Positions 1 through 6,111 of a stretch of 8,607 nt of DNA are shown piece after piece (the first letter of the stretch is position 1; each line of letters opens with the position of its first letter). A program made the translations under genes and the position numbers. The notes under the pieces were generated by a model. It searched no databases, was not told the origin of the DNA, and saw nothing but the letters and a program-made list of their open reading frames with translations. Source of the DNA: an uncultured Clostridia bacterium (lineage in GTDB: Bacteria; Bacillota; Clostridia; Oscillospirales; Oscillospiraceae); assembly GCA_946011705.1 (NCBI GenBank), contig CAMGCA010000069.1:1-8607 (forward strand), in the 5' to 3' direction.

Positions 1-1
1 T

Positions 2-193
2 GCAAATCTAAAATATAAGTATGGTAATAGACATTTTTGGGCGAGAGGATACTATGTGGATACGGTGGGAAGAAATAAAAAGCAGATAAAAGAGTATATT
101 CAAAATCAGCTTCGAGAGGACCAGATAGCCGACCTGATGAGCATCAAGGAGTATGTAGACCCGTTTACGGGTAGCTCGAACCAGAAGGCATAA
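2..193 (+). CDS. tnpA: IS200/IS605 family transposase TnpA, C-terminal part (cut by window edge)
   Basis: The frame is open from the left edge to a TAA at 191-193 and gives 63 residues; the start lies outside the window. Residues 7-23 of the fragment (YGNRHFWARGYYVDTVG) match the highly conserved C-terminal block of IS200-like Y1 transposases. The helix after it (NKKQIKEYIQNQ) carries the tyrosine, fragment residue 32, that in this family forms the covalent 5'-phosphotyrosine bond with single-stranded DNA. The family moves by strand-specific, single-stranded peel-and-paste transposition. Codons are AT-rich and unlike the GC-rich genes to the right, which fits a recently acquired element. The C-terminus (about 30 residues after the Tyr helix) looks complete, so the visible part shows no sign of decay. 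Whether the N-terminal HUH motif is intact cannot be seen. Confidence 0.9.
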   Translation, partial: ANLKYKYGNRHFWARGYYVDTVGRNKKQIKEYIQNQLREDQIADLMSIKEYVDPFTGSSNQKA

Positions 194-198
194 ATAAA

Positions 199-291
199 GC
201 CCCTTTAGGGGCAGCCCGAAAAGATAATGCGGTCGGCAAACTTTCGGGGCCCCTTTAGGGGTGAGGCCAGTATAAAGCCCTTCTAGGGCTT
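199..291 (+). repeat. Series of short hairpins downstream of tnpA
   Basis: A near-identical palindrome, GCCCCTTTAGGGG, occurs twice (199-212 and 249-261). Between the copies, CCCGAAA near 214-220 can pair with TTTCGGG at 242-248, which would bring the two palindromes side by side. A third, similar stem, AAGCCCT / AGGGCTT with a 3-base loop, occupies 275-291. The series lies after the tnpA stop and within the element. It probably forms part of the single-stranded right-end structure, possibly also limiting read-through in or out of the IS. No protein-coding potential is seen in 194-333. Confidence 0.6.
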
Positions 292-298
292 ATTCAAG

Positions 299-321
299 CC
301 TCCGGCTTAGCCGGAGGTTTT
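299..321 (+). terminator. Right-end hairpin of the IS, terminator-like
   Basis: An 8-bp perfect stem CCTCCGGC / GCCGGAGG with a TTA loop spans 299-317 and is followed by TTTT (318-321). Its place at the boundary with host DNA fits the TnpA-recognised right-end hairpin. The GC-rich stem plus short T run could also end tnpA transcription on the + strand. On the - strand, where the regulator gene ends, the stem is followed by CTTGAAT rather than a T run, so it is a poorer terminator in that direction. Confidence 0.5.
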
Positions 322-333
322 GACTCAGAAAGG

Positions 334-1887
334 TTATCCCCCATACTCCCCCGGGTCCAGCAGGAACAGGGACATGAGCAGGTACAGCCGCTGGTAGTCA
401 TCCTCCAGATTCAGGCCAAACAGCTCTTGAATCTTTTGCAGCCGGTAAGTCAGGGTGGTGCGATGGATGATCAGGGCATTGGCGGTTTTCGGAATGTTCC
501 GCTCGCTCACCAGATAGGAGCGGAGGGTGTTGAAATACTGGGTGTCGTGCTTTTTGTCGTAGCGCAGGATGGTCAAAAGGGAATGATCCGCCAGCATTTC
601 CACGGGGATTTCCCGGGTTGCCTGACTGCGGATGTAATGCAGAGCGCATTCGGAAAAGGGTACAATCCACTGGCTGCTGTTTTCCTCAATGATATATTGC
701 AGGGCAATATCGGCCTGCCGGAAGCCGATCTGGATGGCGTGAATATTGTCGACGGGGTTGGAAATGCCCACATACATACAGCTGTCACGCACCAGCGGCG
801 CCAGAATCTGCCGCAGGGCGTATTGGTCGGTGCCGGGCTGGGTGAGGTCAATCACCACGCAGAGCATCTTCTGGTAGCTGAAGCTGAAATAGCCCTGAAT
901 CTGGGCGGCAAGGGTGTTGTTCAGCGCCTTGTCCGAGCGGACGGACTGGGCTTCACTCTGGTTGCGGATCTTTAGACACAGGTAGGCGTCCATGGGCGTC
1001 CAGTCCAGAATGCTCAGGGTGGTCTGAAGATCCCGGTTGTCCACGCTGACGCCGTTCATCAGGTCGATGAAGGTGTCCTCCAGACCCCAGTAGCGGCGGC
1101 TGGAATCCACTTCGTCGTGTTCGATGAGCTTGACGGCGTACTTTGCCAGATATTCCGCCGCCTGATACTGGCCCGGCAGCAGCAGAGTGCCGATTTCGTT
1201 GATCAGAAGTCTTCCGCAGTAAACGTTGTTGCTGAACAGGTTCACATAAAGACTGCGCATAGTGTAGGGATACTGCTCGTTGTCCCAGATGGCGGCGGTG
1301 TGATATTCCAGGGTTTTCTGATAATTTTCGTCGTACTTGAATTCGTTGATCAGCCACAAGGGGATGTACAGCTTGCCAGTGCGCTCGTTGTACTCGAATT
1401 TCAGCATGCCCTCGACCTTGGACGACAGCGCGATCACGGAGAACATGTTGTCATGAATGTAGATGGGGTTCTGGAAAAAGACGCTGCCGGCTCGGCACAG
1501 ATCTATCAGCGTGCCCCCGCCGGTGACGATCTGGTTCAGCTGGGACTCGAAATCGTGATAGTGCTGAAAAATGGAAACGATTTCGTTGAGAACCTCATAG
1601 ATCGGGCGGCGCAGTCCCCGGATGTGAGGCGTAGTGCCCTGCAGGTCGTCGTAAGCTACATATCGGAAGGAATCTGTGGGGAAGGATCCGCCCATCCCCT
1701 CCGGGATCAGGTAAAGGATATCCTCCCGCAGTGCCGTTTGACCGCAATAGACCTGACAGCTTCGCAGGCAGGGGGAGTCGCCGCCGGTTTCCAGCGTAAA
1801 ATTCCAGAGCATTTCCCCCAGTGGGTCGGCGACCATCTGGATGCTCAGCAGCATGGGGGTATCATCGGCGTACAAATATGTGCTCAT
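334..1887 (-). CDS. PucR/CdaR-type transcriptional regulator with C-terminal HTH_30
   Basis: A 517-residue predicted cytoplasmic DNA-binding regulator. The C-terminal 60 residues (about 451-510) are a clear PucR-type helix-turn-helix: a TLRSYLVSERNIPKTANAL stretch followed by HRTTLTYRLQKIQELFGLNL and a YLLMSLFLL end, the block shared by PucR, CdaR and similar proteins. The middle (about 290-420, starting near DWTPMDAYLCLKI) resembles the degenerate GGDEF-like domain common in this family. The N-terminal 280 residues resemble the poorly conserved PucR N-terminal/GAF-like sensory region, so the ligand cannot be read. Family members respond to purine-catabolic, sugar-acid or amino-acid-type signals. 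The ATG is supported by AGGAGG at 1894-1899, six bases upstream. It is divergent from the YjiH-like gene and its likely local regulator. Its stop is about a dozen bases from the IS right end, but the reading frame looks complete. Confidence 0.85.
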   Translation of the reverse strand: MSTYLYADDTPMLLSIQMVADPLGEMLWNFTLETGGDSPCLRSCQVYCGQTALREDILYLIPEGMGGSFPTDSFRYVAYDDLQGTTPHIRGLRRPIYEVLNEIVSIFQHYHDFESQLNQIVTGGGTLIDLCRAGSVFFQNPIYIHDNMFSVIALSSKVEGMLKFEYNERTGKLYIPLWLINEFKYDENYQKTLEYHTAAIWDNEQYPYTMRSLYVNLFSNNVYCGRLLINEIGTLLLPGQYQAAEYLAKYAVKLIEHDEVDSSRRYWGLEDTFIDLMNGVSVDNRDLQTTLSILDWTPMDAYLCLKIRNQSEAQSVRSDKALNNTLAAQIQGYFSFSYQKMLCVVIDLTQPGTDQYALRQILAPLVRDSCMYVGISNPVDNIHAIQIGFRQADIALQYIIEENSSQWIVPFSECALHYIRSQATREIPVEMLADHSLLTILRYDKKHDTQYFNTLRSYLVSERNIPKTANALIIHRTTLTYRLQKIQELFGLNLEDDYQRLYLLMSLFLLDPGEYGG

Positions 1888-1924
1888 TGTCTGCCTCCTG
1901 CGTAAAGAGAAATGTGGTAACTCT

Positions 1925-1953
1925 ATTCTATCCTATAAAATGAGGAAAAGCAA
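1925..1953 (-). promoter_or_regulatory. Candidate promoter of the PucR-type gene
   Basis: Read on the - strand, TTGCTT (1948-1953) and TAGAAT (1925-1930) are separated by 17 bases, a fair match to a housekeeping sigma promoter. It would give a leader of roughly 30 bases before the ATG. An overlapping alternative (TTGCGC with TTTATA, 16-base spacing) lies slightly upstream, so the assignment is tentative. Confidence 0.4.
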
Positions 1954-1980
1954 TAGCGCAAAATAAAGAAAATAAGGAAA

Positions 1981-1995
1981 TTATGAGAATCATAA
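1981..1995. promoter_or_regulatory. Perfect palindrome TTATGA-gaa-TCATAA, candidate operator
   Basis: Two 6-base arms, TTATGA (1981-1986) and TCATAA (1990-1995), are perfectly inverted around GAA. The site lies between the two divergent promoters, eight bases upstream of the -35 box at 2004 and upstream of the PucR-type gene's own promoter. Its centre is about 50 bases before the predicted + strand transcription start, a typical position for an activator. The divergent PucR-type protein is the obvious candidate to bind it; that link is inferred from position only. Confidence 0.5.
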
Positions 1996-2003
1996 GGTTC
2001 TAT

Positions 2004-2032
2004 TTGACAATTGGCCCCCCTGTATGTATGAT
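2004..2032 (+). promoter_or_regulatory. Strong sigma70/SigA-type promoter for the YjiH-like gene
   Basis: TTGACA (2004-2009) is a perfect -35 box and TATGAT (2027-2032) is one base from the -10 consensus, with the ideal 17-base spacer. Transcription should begin near 2039, leaving a leader of about 105 bases before the ATG at 2147. This is the best promoter in the window. Confidence 0.75.
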
Positions 2033-2086
2033 TAACTTATCCAATTTGCACAAATGCCTTACTCGGGAACGATTAAGTAGCGGTGC

Positions 2087-2107
2087 ACTCAATCCTTAGG
2101 ATTGAGT
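2087..2107 (+). promoter_or_regulatory. Leader hairpin with 9-bp perfect stem ahead of the YjiH-like gene
   Basis: ACTCAATCC (2087-2095) and GGATTGAGT (2099-2107) form a perfect 9-bp stem around a TTA loop. It lies about 50 bases downstream of the predicted transcription start and 40 bases before the chosen ATG. No T run follows, so it is not a standard terminator. It could be an RNA structure in the leader or a dyad operator in DNA. It also contains the TTG that would be the alternative upstream start of the gene, which argues against using that start. Confidence 0.45.
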
Positions 2108-2146
2108 AAATCTAGCGCTCCGGCACAGGAAAGGAATGACGGTCAG

Positions 2147-3613
2147 ATGAAAACGCTTTCAGATTACTCAGCCAAGACCTGGTTTCGCTTTTTGTTCTTC
2201 TCGGTCTTTGGCGTGTTCGCATTCTTTATCAATTTCCACCTGCCTGAATACCAGTTCACCATCGGTGCCTGGCAGTGGGGCAAGGTTGCCGCTCAGTCCA
2301 ATGTACTGGTGTCTCACTTCACCAACTTCCTGAAGGCCGCGCTGTACACCGGCAATTTCAAGGCCATGCCCTTCGTGGTCTGGGCCATCGGCGTATACAG
2401 CATTGTTGACCTGTTTGTTCTGCGCCCCAATAAGTTCTGGCACACCACCAAGGTAGCTGCCGCCTTTGCGGTTTTCAAGATCATCGGCTTTATCCTGCTG
2501 TCCTTCCTGATCGTGAACATCTACTTCGGTGTTCACCCCGCGTGGATGGGCTGGTTCTTCAATGGTGTGGATTCCCTCGGCGGCAAGAGCATCGGAACCT
2601 TCATCATGGATAACATCCTGGTCACCATCTGCATCAGCATTCCGGCGGCCTCCCTGTTCCTGCCGCTGCTGGTTGACTACGGTCTGGTGGAATTTGTGGG
2701 CGTTCTGGTTCGCAGCATCATGCGGCCCGTGTTCAAGCTCCCCGGCAGAGCCGCCGTTATCATGGTTTCTGCCTTCCTGGGCAACTTCTCCGTGGGCCAC
2801 ATCGCTATCAATGACCAGTATAAGCAGGGCCGTATGACCGAGCGGGAAGCCGTGGTGATCGGCACCAGCATGTCCACCGTTTCCGTGGGCTTCCTGCTGG
2901 CGCTGGCCAACATCAGCGGCCTGACCAACGCCAGCCTCTGGGGCAAGAGCTACTGGAACCTGTACTTCTGGATCGCCTTCCTGGTGACCCTGCTGGTGAC
3001 GCTGGTGGGTGTGCGGATTCCTCCGCTGAACCATGTGCCCGACAATTACTACGAGGGTGTCAAGCCCGATCCCGAGCAGCCCATTAAGAAGGATCTGCTG
3101 CGCAGCGCGCTGCGGGAGGGCATGGATCAGGCTCAGACCCAGGCGCACCTGGGCAAGCGCATCGCGTACATCATGAAGGAGACCATCGGCGTTCTCGGCA
3201 CCGTGGCTTCCGGCACCGCTTTCTTCGCCACCTTCGGCGTTGTCCTGTACTCCTTTACGCCCATCGTGGAATGGCTGGGCTACTTCTTCCGCCCGCTGTT
3301 CATGCTGTTCGGCTTCCGGGGTGAGGAGCTGGCCATTGCTTCCACCGGCGCGGTCATTTCTCTCGTGGAAGTCACCGTTCCCGCCCTGCTGGTTGCCGTG
3401 GGCAGCTGGAGCATGCGGCTGCGGTTCGTGCTGGCAGTCATCCCCGTCAGCTCCATCATCTTCCTGGCCAGCTTTGTGCCCTGCCTGATGGCTACCGATG
3501 TGCCCGTCAAGTTCAGCCACATCATGCTGATCTGGCTGGAGCGGATGATCCTGTCCGTGCTGATCGCCGGTCTGTTCGCAATGCTGCTGTTCCCCGCGGG
3601 AATGGTTGCTTGA
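2147..3613 (+). CDS. YjiH-like integral membrane protein (nucleoside-recognition/Gate domain)
   Basis: A 488-residue polytopic membrane protein with about ten or more hydrophobic segments, for example residues 13-30, 74-92, 103-127 and 155-175 and several near the C-terminus. It resembles the YjiH family, whose core is the Gate/nucleoside-recognition domain. The region around PAASLFLPLLVDYGLVEF, RSIMRPVFKLPGRAAV and FLGNFSVGHI is the first Gate-like half; TGAVISLVEVTVPALL lies in the second. Family members are presumed transporters of uncertain substrate. ATG 2147 is chosen because AGGAAAGG (2127-2134) precedes it, though the 12-base spacing is long. The frame is open back to a TTG at 2102, but that lies inside a leader hairpin and would give a hydrophilic extension. 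The gene is divergent from the PucR-type gene and is followed by 241 bases of non-coding DNA, so it is probably transcribed alone. The substrate is unknown. Confidence 0.8.
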   Translation: MKTLSDYSAKTWFRFLFFSVFGVFAFFINFHLPEYQFTIGAWQWGKVAAQSNVLVSHFTNFLKAALYTGNFKAMPFVVWAIGVYSIVDLFVLRPNKFWHTTKVAAAFAVFKIIGFILLSFLIVNIYFGVHPAWMGWFFNGVDSLGGKSIGTFIMDNILVTICISIPAASLFLPLLVDYGLVEFVGVLVRSIMRPVFKLPGRAAVIMVSAFLGNFSVGHIAINDQYKQGRMTEREAVVIGTSMSTVSVGFLLALANISGLTNASLWGKSYWNLYFWIAFLVTLLVTLVGVRIPPLNHVPDNYYEGVKPDPEQPIKKDLLRSALREGMDQAQTQAHLGKRIAYIMKETIGVLGTVASGTAFFATFGVVLYSFTPIVEWLGYFFRPLFMLFGFRGEELAIASTGAVISLVEVTVPALLVAVGSWSMRLRFVLAVIPVSSIIFLASFVPCLMATDVPVKFSHIMLIWLERMILSVLIAGLFAMLLFPAGMVA

Positions 3614-3628
3614 GGCGAGTCGCCGCTG

Positions 3629-3682
3629 ACAATGCGTCACGAACGCTTGGCAGTTATCGTACATCCTTTGGGCCCCTCGACC
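3629..3682. repeat. Direct repeat copy 1 (54 bases)
   Basis: The copy starts ACAATGCGTCACGAAC and ends GGGCCCCTCGACC. It matches copy 2 at 3702-3754 at 49 of 54 aligned positions (four substitutions, one deletion). It is preceded by a short GC dyad at 3614-3624, as copy 2 is preceded by a stem at 3685-3699, so the repeated unit may be a hairpin plus this element with a period of about 73 bases. Confidence 0.85.
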
Positions 3683-3701
3683 GGGCGGCCGGTGGCCGCA
3701 A

Positions 3702-3754
3702 ACAATGCGTCACGAACACTGGCAGTTATCGTATATCCTCAGGGCCCCTCGACC
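3702..3754. repeat. Direct repeat copy 2 (53 bases)
   Basis: This is the second copy of the element at 3629-3682, offset by 73 bases. The cores GCAGTTATCGTA (with the next bases CATCC or TATCC) and GGGCCCCTCGACC are kept, while the base changes cluster near positions 17-19 and 39-42 of the unit. The copy sits about 100 bases before the transporter ATG. Two copies in one spacer suggest either a small dispersed intergenic element that landed twice or a tandemly duplicated control or RNA site. Confidence 0.85.
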
Positions 3755-3854
3755 TGTTCGGCTCAGAATCGTGGTATTGGTTGAATTGGTTCTCGCATCA
3801 TATCGTATTTTTCGCGCCACGCGCGATCAATAAAAAAGCTTGGAGGTTATTCTT

Positions 3855-5240
3855 ATGAAAGACACGAAGAACACCCCGGAAACTCAGAAGAAGGAACTGA
3901 GTTTCTCCCTGAAGTATTTGTTCGGTGTTGGCGACGCAGGCTTCAACCTGATGAGCAACATTGAGACATTCTACTTCATGACCTTCCTGACGGATCTGGC
4001 CGCTTTCAGCCCCGCCATCGCGGGTCTCATCAACTCCGTCTTCTCCATCGTCGATGCCTGCCTGTCCTGGATCTACGGCGGCATCCTGAACGGCACCAAG
4101 GCGAAAAAGTGGGGCCGTTACCGCTCCTGGCTGATCCTGCTGCCCTGGCTGGTTCCCTTCCTGTACGCCTTCCAGTTCATCCGTGTCAGCGACAATGAGA
4201 TGCTGTCCGCGGTGGTAATCATCATCGCCGCCATCGCTTCTCACGTTGTCTGGAACATCGGCTACGTTGCCAACGCCACCCTGGTTTCCGTCGTTGGTAA
4301 GACCGCCGAAGACCGCGCTACCCTGGCATCCTCCCGCGGCACCTGGAACAACATCGGCTCCCTGCTGTTCAGCTACCTGGGCCTGCCTCTGGCTACCCTG
4401 CTGGCCGGCTTCGTCGGTGAGACCAACAAGTTCGCCGCTGCTGCCTTCTGCCTGGGCATTCTGATGGTTCTGGGCTACTACGCGCACTTCAAGATGACCG
4501 AGGGCTACGAGGAAATCGAGACCGATGCCAACCCCAAGGCCAACGCTGCCAAGGTTTCCATCCCCGACATGTTTAAGTCTCTGTTCGCCAATCCCCAGCT
4601 GATGATTCTGATGGTGGCCGACCTGTCCAAGTGGTGCGTGAAGTTCGTCACCGCCGCTGCTGCCATTTACTACTTCCGTGACGCCATGGGCAACCCCGGC
4701 CTGATGACTCCCTACCTGCTGGCCATCGGCCTGGCCGCCATCGTTGGTTCCTACGCCACCCGTTACATGGCCAAGTCCCTGTCCAACCGTACCACTGCCA
4801 TCATCTCCTTCGTTGGCATGGCTGTCGCTCTGGCTCTGATCTACGTCCTGTACACCAACGCCATCGTCGTTATCGCTCTGATGACTGTTGCTCAGTTCTT
4901 CTATGGTGTTGCCTACTCCATCAGCCCCGCTCTGTACGGCGATACTGTGGTTTACACCACCTGGAAGACCGGCAAGAACGCCGCCGGCTGGATCATGGGT
5001 CTGCAGAACCTGCCTCTGAAGGTTGGTGTGTTCATGCGTGGTACCATCGTCGCCGCCTGCCTGGCCGCTGTGGGCTGGCAGAAGGGTGTTGTCCTTGAGG
5101 GCGCTGCCCGTCAGGGTATGACCGTTGCTCTGGGTCTGGTTCCCGCTATCTTGTGCGCTGTTGGCGCTGTTCTGCTGATCGTTGGTTACAAGCTGACCCG
5201 CGAGAAGATCGCCGAGTGCCAGGCTGCGATTAACAAATAA
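3855..5240 (+). CDS. MFS transporter of the GPH (MelB-like, MFS_2) family
   Basis: A 461-residue predicted 12-helix inner-membrane symporter. The start of helix I reads KYLFGVGDAGFNLM, matching the GPH opening (YG.GD...N). The loop after helix II reads GTKAKKWGRYRSWLILLP, equivalent to the MelB segment SRWGKFKPWIL and diagnostic for the glycoside-pentoside-hexuronide:cation family. In helix II, Asp67 aligns with MelB Asp55, but the second aspartate of that motif (MelB Asp59) is Ser71 here and the following Pro is Trp72, so the cation site is incomplete. ATG 3855 is chosen: GGAGG at 3842-3846 lies eight bases upstream, while the TTG at 3840 overlaps that site. It is first gene of the operon with NAT and the UroD-like gene. 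Its codon use (CTG, GGT, CGT, ATC, AAC) suggests high expression. GPH members also carry non-sugar substrates; here the substrate is unknown. Confidence 0.88.
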   Translation: MKDTKNTPETQKKELSFSLKYLFGVGDAGFNLMSNIETFYFMTFLTDLAAFSPAIAGLINSVFSIVDACLSWIYGGILNGTKAKKWGRYRSWLILLPWLVPFLYAFQFIRVSDNEMLSAVVIIIAAIASHVVWNIGYVANATLVSVVGKTAEDRATLASSRGTWNNIGSLLFSYLGLPLATLLAGFVGETNKFAAAAFCLGILMVLGYYAHFKMTEGYEEIETDANPKANAAKVSIPDMFKSLFANPQLMILMVADLSKWCVKFVTAAAAIYYFRDAMGNPGLMTPYLLAIGLAAIVGSYATRYMAKSLSNRTTAIISFVGMAVALALIYVLYTNAIVVIALMTVAQFFYGVAYSISPALYGDTVVYTTWKTGKNAAGWIMGLQNLPLKVGVFMRGTIVAACLAAVGWQKGVVLEGAARQGMTVALGLVPAILCAVGAVLLIVGYKLTREKIAECQAAINK

Positions 5241-5254
5241 CTGAAATACTCTCC

Positions 5255-5296
5255 TTACCGTGCGTGTCTGTGGGAAACTGCAGGCACGCATGGTAA
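5255..5296 (+). promoter_or_regulatory. Intercistronic stem-loop between transporter and NAT genes
   Basis: A 12-bp stem (TTACCGTGCGTG at 5255-5266 with CACGCATGGTAA at 5285-5296, one G-T pair) encloses an 18-base loop in which CTG/CAG can pair further. No T run follows, and the stem ends two bases before the NAT ribosome binding site at 5298-5303. It is therefore better read as an mRNA structure that stabilises the upstream transcript or limits NAT translation than as a terminator. Confidence 0.6.
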
Positions 5297-5308
5297 CGAG
5301 GTGCGATT

Positions 5309-6082
5309 ATGACGGATTTTCAAATTGACCAATACTTAGACCGCATCGGCGCCAAACGGCCCGATACGCTGTCGCCCCAATCTCTGATGGAACTGACCCG
5401 AGCCCATCTGGAGCAGGTTCCCTTTGAAGTGCTGCAGATGAGCGAAGCCCACACGGAACCCTCGCTGGAGCCGGAGGATCTGTTTGAAAAGATCGTCGTA
5501 AACCGCCGGGGCGGCTATTGCTTTGAACTGAATAAGCTTTTTTACCTGCTTCTGCAGGCGCTGGGCTTTGATTGCTACCCTGTCGGCGTTCGCGTGCTGA
5601 TGGGCCGGCCGGAGCCGAGAGCCATTTCCCACCGGGGCATTGTGGTGCGGTTCGGCGAGGAAAAGTGGTACTGCGACGTTGGCTTCGGCGGACGGGGCCC
5701 CAAGGGGATCCTGCGGATGGCCGACACCGGCATCCAGACCCTGGTGTTCGAATCCTTCCGGGTGCTCCGGGAGAAGGACGGAAGCTATGTGATCGTCTAT
5801 TTGGACGGTGAAACCCAGACGAGAATGCTGAAATTCCGGGATGAGCTTTGGCTGGACGTGGACTTTGCCCTACTCAATGGCTACTACGCCAATCACAGCC
5901 ACTCTCCTTTCAACAAGAGAAAAATACTCTATCTGTGCCAGCCGGAGGGCTGGATCTCGCTGGTGGGGGACAGCTTTACCACCTTCCGTCGTGGACAGAC
6001 CACAGTCCGCACCGTGACAGAGGAGGAGGCACGCGCCCTGACCGCGACCCAATTTGGACTGCATATCCCGCAATGGGATTGA
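5309..6082 (+). CDS. Arylamine N-acetyltransferase (NAT) family protein
   Basis: A 257-residue soluble enzyme of normal bacterial NAT length. The family transfers an acetyl group from acetyl-CoA to arylamines, arylhydrazines or N-hydroxyarylamines by a ping-pong mechanism through a catalytic cysteine; some relatives are amide synthases. The full catalytic triad is visible: Cys71 in NRRGGYCFELN, His108 in ISHRGIVV and Asp123 in WYCDVGFGG, spaced as in Salmonella NAT (69/107/122). The N-terminal helical part includes LEQVPFEVL, also typical. ATG 5309 is supported by GAGGTG at 5298-5303, five bases upstream. It lies between the transporter and UroD-like genes, on the same strand with gaps of 68 and 29 bases, so it is almost certainly in one operon with them. 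Its codons (CGG, CCG, GCG) are less biased than its neighbours', suggesting lower expression or separate origin. The acceptor substrate is unknown. Confidence 0.92.
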   Translation: MTDFQIDQYLDRIGAKRPDTLSPQSLMELTRAHLEQVPFEVLQMSEAHTEPSLEPEDLFEKIVVNRRGGYCFELNKLFYLLLQALGFDCYPVGVRVLMGRPEPRAISHRGIVVRFGEEKWYCDVGFGGRGPKGILRMADTGIQTLVFESFRVLREKDGSYVIVYLDGETQTRMLKFRDELWLDVDFALLNGYYANHSHSPFNKRKILYLCQPEGWISLVGDSFTTFRRGQTTVRTVTEEEARALTATQFGLHIPQWD

Positions 6083-6111
6083 AGTAATATGTAATTTACG
6101 GAGGAAGAATT

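Larger units (their letters stand above)
1..321 (+). mobile_element. IS200/IS605-type insertion sequence, right-hand part
   Basis: The tnpA 3' end is followed by a dense series of hairpins (199-317) and then by GC-rich host sequence with a PucR-type gene whose stop is at 334. IS200/IS605 elements have no terminal inverted repeats; each end instead has subterminal hairpins recognised by TnpA, and the right cleavage site lies just 3' of the last hairpin. The last hairpin here ends at 317 and is followed by TTTTGACT, so the right boundary is placed near 321-325. The exact base cannot be fixed without an empty-site comparison. The left end and the rest of the element lie outside the window. Confidence 0.7.
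3614..3854. other. Repeat-bearing spacer between the YjiH-like gene and the transporter operon
   Basis: No credible gene is seen in these 241 bases. They hold two copies of a 53/54-base direct repeat (annotated separately), a 5-bp dyad GGCGA-g-TCGCC at 3614-3624 just after the upstream stop, a 6-bp stem GCGGCC / GGCCGC at 3685-3699 between the repeats, a short doubled ATTGGTT (3776-3782 and 3785-3791), and a TCGCG / CGCGA stem at 3812-3826. No strong promoter was found. TTGGTT (3777-3782) with TATCGT (3801-3806) at 18-base spacing is the best but weak candidate. Whether the downstream operon has its own start or depends on read-through is therefore open. Confidence 0.55.

Noticed and set aside
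2102..2146. Upstream TTG start for the YjiH-like gene
   Set aside because: The TTG lies within the arm of a 9-bp hairpin, has no purine-rich site at proper spacing, and would add a hydrophilic tail not typical of the family. ATG 2147 is preferred.
2136..2150. Four-codon frame (M-T-V-R-stop) whose TGA overlaps the ATG of the YjiH-like gene
   Set aside because: The purine-rich site is only one base from its ATG, too close for initiation, so a coupling leader peptide is not supported. It is probably chance.
2168..3664. Long open frame on the - strand across the YjiH-like gene
   Set aside because: Its product is rich in Q, H, G and E with no fold-like pattern, as expected for the antisense frame of a hydrophobic GC-biased gene. 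The + strand gene has clear family features and a promoter.
3629..3754. CRISPR array
   Set aside because: There are only two units, 53/54 bases long and imperfect, separated by a 19-base GC hairpin, with no cas genes nearby. This is not CRISPR architecture.
3610..3858. Small open frame through the spacer before the transporter operon
   Set aside because: Most of it is the translated direct repeat; it has no ribosome binding site and overlaps the transporter start, so it is not treated as a gene.
3798..5291. Long open frame on the - strand across the transporter gene
   Set aside because: This is the same antisense artefact: low-complexity G/Q/H/N-rich translation with no ribosome binding site, opposite a convincing GPH transporter.
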